A stretch of 8,779 bases of DNA, taken from contig CALMGA010000443.1 of the NCBI GenBank assembly GCA_937863205.1, positions 8,310 through 17,088 on the forward strand, in the 5' to 3' direction. Shown piece after piece: positions 4,689-8,779 of this stretch. Every line of letters starts with the position of its first letter. Position 1 is the first letter of the stretch. Origin of the DNA: an uncultured Beijerinckiaceae bacterium (GTDB lineage: Bacteria > Pseudomonadota > Alphaproteobacteria > Rhizobiales > Beijerinckiaceae). The notes beneath the pieces are model-generated. The model had not been told where the DNA came from, did not search any database, and worked only from the letters and a program-made list of their open reading frames with translations. The position numbers and the translations under genes are program-made.

Positions 4689-5897
4689 CTACTCGGCGGC
4701 TTGGGCGACCGGCTGCTTGTGGGCATAGTGCGAGGCGATGACCTCCATCGCCGCCTGCGCGCCGCCCTTGCGGTAGGGAATGCCGGCGATCTCGAAGCCC
4801 ATCTCGACGCCGGCGAGGGCGCCCATGATGGTGAGGTCGTTGGTGTCGCCGAGATGGCCGATGCGGAACACCTTGTCGGCGATCTTGTTGAGCCCGGCGC
4901 CCAGCGACATGTCGAAGGTGTCGAGCACGATCTTGCGGAACGCGTCGCCGCCCTTGCCGCCCGGCATCATCACCGCCGTCATCACAGGTGAATGGTAGGG
5001 CTCGCGGGCGAGGTTCTCGAAGCCCCACGCCGCGACGGCCGCGCGCGTGGCCTCGCCGAAGCGCATGTGGCGGGCGAGGATGTTGTCGAAGCCTTCCTCG
5101 TGGATGAGGTCGATGGCGACGTCGAGTCCGTACAGGATCTGCGTCGCCGGCGTGTAGGGGAAGAAGCCGTTCTTGTTGGTGGCGAGCATGTCCTCCCAGC
5201 TCCAATAGCCGCGCGGCAGCTTGGCGCTCTTGGAGGCTTCGATGGCCTTGGCGCTGACGGCGTTGAAGGCGAGGCCCGGCGGCAGCATCAGCCCCTTCTG
5301 CGAACCGGCGACCGTGACGTCGATGCCCCATTCGTCGTGGCGCAGGTCGGCCGAGCCAAGGCCCGACACGGTGTCGACCATGAACAGGGCGGGGTGGTTG
5401 TTGTCGTCGATCGCCTTGCGGATCGCCGGAAGGTTGCTGAGCAGCCCGCCCGAGGTTTCATGGTGGACGACGCAGACGGCCTTGATCTCGTGGTTCTTGT
5501 CGGCGGCGAGCTTCTCGCTGATCTTTTGCGGATCGACGCCGGTGCGCCAGTCGGAGGCGATGAAGTCGGGCTTGAGGCCGAGCCGCTGCGCCATCTGGTG
5601 CCAGAGCGTCGCGAACTGCCCGGTTTCGTACATCAGGATCTTGTCGCCGGGGCTCAGCGTGTTGCTGAGGCCGGCTTCCCAGGCTCCCGAACCGGACGCT
5701 GGGAAGATGATGACGTGGCTTTTCGTCCTGAAAACGGTCTTGACCTTGTCGAGGACGCGAAGCGCCAGTTCCTGGAACTTCGGCCCGCGGTGGTCGAGGA
5801 CCTGATAATCCATGGCGCGCAGGACCCGGTCGGGGATCGGCGTCGGCCCGGGGATCTGCAGGAAATGTCGTCCGGCCTTACGCGGGGTACTTCTCAT
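4689..5897 (-). CDS. sgaA: Serine-glyoxylate-type aminotransferase (class V, PLP-dependent)
   Basis: The 402-residue protein is a class V fold-type I aminotransferase of the alanine/serine/aspartate:glyoxylate group. The N-terminal IPGPTPIPDRVLRAM (15-29), FPASGSGAWEAGLSNTLSPGDK (65-86), the PLP-ring Asp175 in MVDTVSGLGS, the Schiff-base Lys201 in AGSQKGLMLPPGL and the late KVFRIGHLGDTND are all present. The length matches serine-glyoxylate aminotransferases of the methylotroph serine cycle. These convert L-serine and glyoxylate to hydroxypyruvate and glycine. BhcA, the aspartate:glyoxylate enzyme of the beta-hydroxyaspartate cycle, is a close relative and a real alternative, as is alanine:glyoxylate transamination; no pathway partners are in the window to decide. 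The start is well supported by AAGGA 7 nt upstream, within a longer GGGAGGAAGGA stretch. It is convergent with hisN and divergent from pyrH. Confidence 0.85.
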   Translation of the reverse strand: MRSTPRKAGRHFLQIPGPTPIPDRVLRAMDYQVLDHRGPKFQELALRVLDKVKTVFRTKSHVIIFPASGSGAWEAGLSNTLSPGDKILMYETGQFATLWHQMAQRLGLKPDFIASDWRTGVDPQKISEKLAADKNHEIKAVCVVHHETSGGLLSNLPAIRKAIDDNNHPALFMVDTVSGLGSADLRHDEWGIDVTVAGSQKGLMLPPGLAFNAVSAKAIEASKSAKLPRGYWSWEDMLATNKNGFFPYTPATQILYGLDVAIDLIHEEGFDNILARHMRFGEATRAAVAAWGFENLAREPYHSPVMTAVMMPGGKGGDAFRKIVLDTFDMSLGAGLNKIADKVFRIGHLGDTNDLTIMGALAGVEMGFEIAGIPYRKGGAQAAMEVIASHYAHKQPVAQAAE

Positions 5898-6227
5898 CGC
5901 GAGGTCCTTCCTCCCAGGAGTTCAGCCTTCGGGCATGACAAAGGGTCCGCAGCCGAGGCGATCGAAGCCATCTAGGGCGGATGAAGGGGCCGTTCAATCG
6001 CAATATTCTTTCGGACGGACTTACGGTTTTTGTCCGGGTGCCGGATACCGGTTCGCTCGAGCGGTCGCCCGGCTCCTTCGCGTCCCGGCAGCCGCCCGCA
6101 TCCTTGTCGAAGGTGAGGTTCGAAGCCGAAGAACGGACGCGTTCCCTGCGGCGACCCGATACGTTTGCGCCTGTTGAAAGCCGCCGTTGAAGCGCCTAAG
6201 CCGGTGCGGCAGCGAACGGGGGCTGGG
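5898..6227. other. Divergent non-coding region between sgaA and pyrH
   Basis: These 330 bp must hold the promoters for the aminotransferase gene and for the pyrH operon. The segment 5992-6035 is clearly AT-richer than its surroundings and is the likeliest promoter zone. It contains a weak CGGAC/GTCCG hairpin (6016-6036) and is followed by the 10-bp palindrome CGCTCGAGCG (6054-6063). No tsf or rpsB remnant is seen. A 69-codon plus-strand frame at 5981-6190 lacks a proper Shine-Dalgarno and shows no family resemblance. Confidence 0.5.
5969..5997 (-). promoter_or_regulatory. Candidate promoter of the aminotransferase gene
   Basis: On the minus strand TTGAAC (5997-5992) is followed after 16 nt by CTAGAT (5975-5970), close to the alphaproteobacterial CTTGAC / CTATAT pattern. 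Transcription would start near 5962 and give a leader of about 65 nt before the ATG at 5897. This comes from reading the sequence only. Confidence 0.35.
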
Positions 6228-6953
6228 ATGGCAGCGGGCAGAACGGGCGCGGGGTGGCGACGCGTCGTGGTCAAGCTGTCCGGCGAGGCTCTGCAGGGCA
6301 CGCTCAGCCACGGTCTCGATCAGGTCGTTCTCAGCCGGATCGCCGCCGATCTTGCCGAGGCGGCCGAGGGCACCGAGGTCGCGGTCGTGGTCGGCGGCGG
6401 CAACTTCTTCCGCGGCATCAAGGGCGCCGATTCCGGCATCGAGCGGGCGCGCGCCGATTCGATCGGCATGCTGGCGACCGTGATGAATGCGCTGGCCATC
6501 GAATATGCGGTGGAAAAGGCGGGGCAGCCGGCCCGCGTGCTGTCCGCGGTCCCCATGCCCTCGCTGTGCGAGCCCTATTCCCGTCAGGCGGCGCTGCACC
6601 ACCTCGACAAGCGTCGCGTCGTGATCCTGGCGGGAGGCACCGGCAATCCCTTCTTCACCACCGACACGGGCGCGGTGCTGCGCGGCGCCGAACTCTCCTG
6701 CGACGCCATCCTCAAGGCCACACAGGTCGACGGCGTTTACACGACCGACCCCAAGCTGGACCCGACCGCCACGCGCTTCGAAACGCTGACCCATGACGAG
6801 GCGATCGCCAAAAATCTCGCCGTCATGGATACGGCCGCTTTCGCGCTTGCCCGCGAGAACCGAATTCCGATACTCGTCTTCTCCATCAAACGGCCCGGCG
6901 CGATCTGCGACGCCCTTGCGGGCAGGGCGACGGCGACGCTGGTCACGCCCTGA
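6228..6953 (+). CDS. pyrH: UMP kinase
   Basis: The 241-residue protein is bacterial UMP kinase of the amino-acid-kinase fold, the hexameric cytoplasmic enzyme that makes UDP from UMP and ATP in pyrimidine synthesis. Visible motifs are VVVKLSGEAL with Lys16, VVVGGGNFFRG (53-63), the UMP-site region RADSIGMLATVMNAL with Asp77, GGTGNPFFTTDTG (136-148), KATQVDGVYTTDPK (163-176), and a final IPILVFSI strand. The segment DSIGMLATV replaces the more usual DYMGMLATV, a mild variation. An in-frame TTG at 6165 would add 21 residues of no family resemblance. I prefer the ATG at 6228, which has a G-rich Shine-Dalgarno (GGGGG, 6-10 nt away) and gives the normal length. It is the first gene of the pyrH-frr-uppS-cdsA run and lacks its usual upstream neighbour tsf. 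Confidence 0.95.
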   Translation: MAAGRTGAGWRRVVVKLSGEALQGTLSHGLDQVVLSRIAADLAEAAEGTEVAVVVGGGNFFRGIKGADSGIERARADSIGMLATVMNALAIEYAVEKAGQPARVLSAVPMPSLCEPYSRQAALHHLDKRRVVILAGGTGNPFFTTDTGAVLRGAELSCDAILKATQVDGVYTTDPKLDPTATRFETLTHDEAIAKNLAVMDTAAFALARENRIPILVFSIKRPGAICDALAGRATATLVTP

Positions 6954-6996
6954 GGGCGGGGCGCTCCCGTCCGATCGGGTCCTGTGCGGAGCGGTG

Positions 6997-7019
6997 GAGC
7001 GGGACGGCCGTCTCCGCTC
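6997..7019 (+). repeat. Strong hairpin in the pyrH-frr spacer
   Basis: GAGCGG and CCGCTC flank the palindrome GACGGCCGTC with one bulged base, giving a long stem with a small GGCC loop. A second, smaller stem (CCCG / CGGG) lies just upstream at 6966-6979. No U-tract follows, so it is more likely an mRNA processing or stability element, or a partial attenuator, than a terminator. Confidence 0.45.
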
Positions 7020-7080
7020 GGTCGGTCCGCAGGAGCGTGCCCGGCGACTCGACCGGCGGATGGATGGGTAAGCATACGCG

Positions 7081-7641
7081 ATGAGCGACAAGTTCGATCT
7101 GCCCGATCTCAAGCGCCGCATGCAGGGCGCGCTGCAAAGCCTGAAACAGGAACTGGGCGGCCTGCGCACGGGCCGGGCGACCACGAGCCTGCTCGAACCC
7201 ATCGAGGTCGTGGCCTACGGGCAGCGCATGCCGATCAACCAGGTCGCCACGTTGAGCGTGCCGGAAGCGCGGATGGTGTCGGTCCAGGTGTGGGACCGCG
7301 GCATGGTCGGCGCGGTGGAAAAGGCGATCCGCGACTCCAACCTCGGCCTGTCCCCGACCACCGAGGGCACCACTCTGCGCATCCGCATTCCCGAACTCAA
7401 CGAGCAGCGCCGCAAGGAGATGGTCAAGGTCGCCCACCGCTACACGGAAGAAGCGCGGATCGCCGTCCGCCACGTCCGGCGCGACGGCTTCGACACCTTG
7501 AAGAAGCTGCTGAAGGACAAAGACATCAGCGAGGACGACGAGAAGCGGCTGGGAAGCGACGTGCAGAAGGTCACCGACCAGTTCGTCGGCGAGATCGACC
7601 TGACGCTTGCCGTGAAGGAAAAGGAAATCATGCAGGTTTGA
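7081..7641 (+). CDS. frr: Ribosome recycling factor
   Basis: The 186-residue product is ribosome recycling factor, which with EF-G splits post-termination 70S ribosomes. It has the N-terminal helix segment ending in GLRTGRA (27-33), the small domain of about residues 34-103, [15 protein letters not shown] (102-116), the VRHVRRDG block (129-136) with the conserved Arg near 133, and the typical C-terminal KEKEIMQV. The length is standard. It starts at ATG 7081 behind only a weak GGTAAG-like Shine-Dalgarno, 127 bp after pyrH and on the same strand. The usual order pyrH-frr-uppS is kept, so it is probably co-transcribed. Confidence 0.97.
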   Translation: MSDKFDLPDLKRRMQGALQSLKQELGGLRTGRATTSLLEPIEVVAYGQRMPINQVATLSVPEARMVSVQVWDRGMVGAVEKAIRDSNLGLSPTTEGTTLRIRIPELNEQRRKEMVKVAHRYTEEARIAVRHVRRDGFDTLKKLLKDKDISEDDEKRLGSDVQKVTDQFVGEIDLTLAVKEKEIMQV

Positions 7642-7769
7642 GGACAGGTCGGCCCGAACCTGCCGCACCCCGCCCGCCTGCGCGCAGCCGCTGTGGCGCC
7701 AGGATCCGGCCGCGACGCTCTTGCGCACCAGCCACTTCTTCATTCGAGCGACCGCAACCGGGAAGGCCG
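7642..7769 (+). other. Spacer between frr and uppS
   Basis: This 128-bp non-coding stretch sits within the presumed operon. A short CAGGT / ACCTG hairpin (7645-7662) follows the frr stop with no U-tract. I see no promoter. GGGAAGG at its end supplies the uppS ribosome binding site. The uppS frame is open throughout it but shows no conserved sequence before 7770. Confidence 0.4.
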
Positions 7770-8558
7770 ATGCCAAGTCCAGCGGAGGAAAGTTCGGCGG
7801 TCAGGGCGGTGAGGGCGCCCGGCCTGCCCGCGCACGTCGGCCTCATCATGGATGGCAACGGCCGCTGGGCCGCACGACACGGCCTGCCGCGCCTGGAGGG
7901 TCACCGTCGCGGGCTCGATGCGCTGCGCGGTGCCGTGCGCACCGCTACCGACCTGTCGCTCGACTACCTCACCGTTTACAGCTTTTCGGCCGAGAACTGG
8001 AGCCGGCCCTTCGACGAGATCCAGGACCTGATGGGCTTGCTCCGGCGCTTCATCCGCAAGGACCTCATCGAGCTGCACAAGGCCGGCGTCCGGGTCAAGA
8101 TCATCGGTCACCGCGAGAACCTCCAGCCCGACATCCGCAGCCTTCTGATCGAGGCCGAAACCCTCACCCGGCTGAACACCGGCCTGACCCTCGTGATCGC
8201 CTTCAACTACGGCGGCCGGCAGGAGATCGCCGCCGCCGCCAGGGCCATCGCCCGCCGCCTCGCCGAGGGCAAGCTGCGCGAAGCCGACATCAACGAAGCG
8301 CTGCTGTCGAGCTTCCTCGACACCACAGGCATCCCCGACCCCGACCTCATCATCCGCACCTCGGGCGAGCAAAGGCTTTCGAACTTCCTGCTGTGGCAGG
8401 CTGCCTATGCCGAATTCGTCTTCCTGCCTCTTCTTTGGCCGGACTTCGACCGCGCCGCCTTTACCGGAGCCCTCGCCGAGTACGCAGCCCGTGACAGGCG
8501 CTTCGGCGGCGCCCCCCGCCCCAAGGCGAGCCGCACGACCGCGCGAACCGGCTCGTGA
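7770..8558 (+). CDS. uppS: Isoprenyl transferase / undecaprenyl diphosphate synthase
   Basis: The 262-residue protein is a cis-prenyltransferase that adds isopentenyl diphosphate units to farnesyl diphosphate, making the C55 lipid carrier for peptidoglycan and other envelope polymers. Motifs in order: [13 protein letters not shown] (22-34) with catalytic Asp28, LEGHRRG (42-48), [14 protein letters not shown] (67-80), FNYGGRQEI (145-153), and [21 protein letters not shown] (190-210) followed by AEF with the Mg-binding Glu215. The frame is open far upstream, but family similarity begins just after the ATG at 7770, which has GGGAAGG in front of it. The C-terminal tail beyond about 245 is basic, rich in Arg, Ala and Thr, and not conserved. 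It overlaps cdsA by 4 bp. Confidence 0.96.
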   Translation: MPSPAEESSAVRAVRAPGLPAHVGLIMDGNGRWAARHGLPRLEGHRRGLDALRGAVRTATDLSLDYLTVYSFSAENWSRPFDEIQDLMGLLRRFIRKDLIELHKAGVRVKIIGHRENLQPDIRSLLIEAETLTRLNTGLTLVIAFNYGGRQEIAAAARAIARRLAEGKLREADINEALLSSFLDTTGIPDPDLIIRTSGEQRLSNFLLWQAAYAEFVFLPLLWPDFDRAAFTGALAEYAARDRRFGGAPRPKASRTTARTGS

Positions 8559-8779
8559 AGGATGCCGGGCCGGCTGGGCGCACCGCGGTCGGTTCCCTTC
8601 CGGGCCGGTGGCACGATCTCGGCGCCCGGGCCGGCTCCGGCCTCGTCCTCGTTGTTCTCGCCTTGGGAACGGCGCGGCTCGGCGGCGCGCCTTTACTCCT
8701 CAACTGGCTCGCCGCCCCCGCCGCGCCGCGGTGGGAATGGCAGCGCCTGATCGAAGCGCCGGCCCGGACTCATCGCGTC
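8555..8779 (+). CDS. cdsA: Phosphatidate cytidylyltransferase, 5' part only
   Basis: A GTG at 8555 overlaps the uppS stop codon as GTGA, a typical translational-coupling junction. The 75 codons visible run open to the right edge. They encode a polar N-terminus, [20 protein letters not shown] as the first membrane segment (21-40), a GGAPLLL stretch, and WEWQRL (60-65). The last resembles the WEW-R-L region near the N-terminus of CdsA proteins. The family makes CDP-diacylglycerol from phosphatidic acid and CTP in the inner membrane and normally follows uppS in this operon. Only the N-terminus is visible and the catalytic C-terminal motif is outside, so the call rests on the weak N-terminal match and on gene order. 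A leader of about 20 polar residues before the first membrane segment is somewhat long. Confidence 0.8.
   Translation, partial: MKDAGPAGRTAVGSLPGRWHDLGARAGSGLVLVVLALGTARLGGAPLLLNWLAAPAAPRWEWQRLIEAPARTHRV

Noticed and set aside
3313..5331. 672-codon minus-strand frame spanning hisN and the sRNA region
   Set aside because: It joins an out-of-frame part of the aminotransferase gene to the antisense of hisN and to the sRNA locus. No coherent domain is seen.
5981..6190. 69-codon plus-strand frame in the sgaA-pyrH gap
   Set aside because: There is no Shine-Dalgarno at proper spacing, third-position GC is low at first and mixed later, there is no recognisable family, and it covers the likely promoter zone.
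6984..7769. N-terminal extension of uppS giving a 524-residue protein
   Set aside because: It overlaps frr in another frame, has low-complexity Arg/Pro-rich sequence, and a proper Shine-Dalgarno and normal length are found at 7770.

Overview
This is a GC-rich chromosomal segment of an alphaproteobacterium, most likely of the order Hyphomicrobiales (Rhizobiales). Three things point there: a CpdR-type single-domain response regulator, a small RNA with the layout of the MmgR/alpha-r8 family (Rfam RF00519, formerly named 'suhB' motif), and the essential block pyrH-frr-uppS-cdsA in the usual proteobacterial order. No genus is claimed. No mobile element, tRNA, rRNA or CRISPR array was seen.

Left part (1-2287, minus strand): cpdR comes first in the direction of transcription. 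After a 160-bp spacer rich in inverted repeats comes a large multi-spanning membrane protein. It has GT-C-type glycosyltransferase signatures (an acidic DTDD loop and a later DHH motif), and its 3' part runs off the left edge of the window. Because that frame has no stop inside the window, it is easily missed in favour of antisense frames.

Middle part (2436-5897): an N-formylglutamate amidohydrolase-like gene (hutG family) is divergent from cpdR. Then comes a 406-bp non-coding interval holding, on the minus strand, a small RNA of about 90 nt with three hairpins, exposed CCUCC-type sequences and a textbook Rho-independent terminator. Upstream of the sRNA lies a cluster of palindromes and a tandem 13-bp repeat. 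The same interval leads on the plus strand into a histidinol-phosphatase of the inositol-monophosphatase superfamily (HisN). HisN converges on a serine-glyoxylate-type class V aminotransferase (sgaA-like). The interval is therefore flanked by a histidine-degradation-type gene and a histidine-biosynthesis-type gene.

Right part (6228-8779, plus strand): pyrH (UMP kinase), frr (ribosome recycling factor), uppS (undecaprenyl diphosphate synthase) and the 5' end of cdsA (phosphatidate cytidylyltransferase). They look like one operon. uppS and cdsA overlap by 4 bp, and the first two intergenic spacers are about 127 bp each and contain hairpins. The usual upstream partners rpsB-tsf are absent: pyrH is preceded by 330 bp of non-coding DNA and then the divergent aminotransferase gene.

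The best leads are the sRNA, its possible antisense pairing with the ribosome binding site of the neighbouring aminotransferase gene, a possible 17-codon upstream ORF overlapping the hisN start, and the unclassified membrane glycosyltransferase. Most of the window is otherwise conserved housekeeping gene content.
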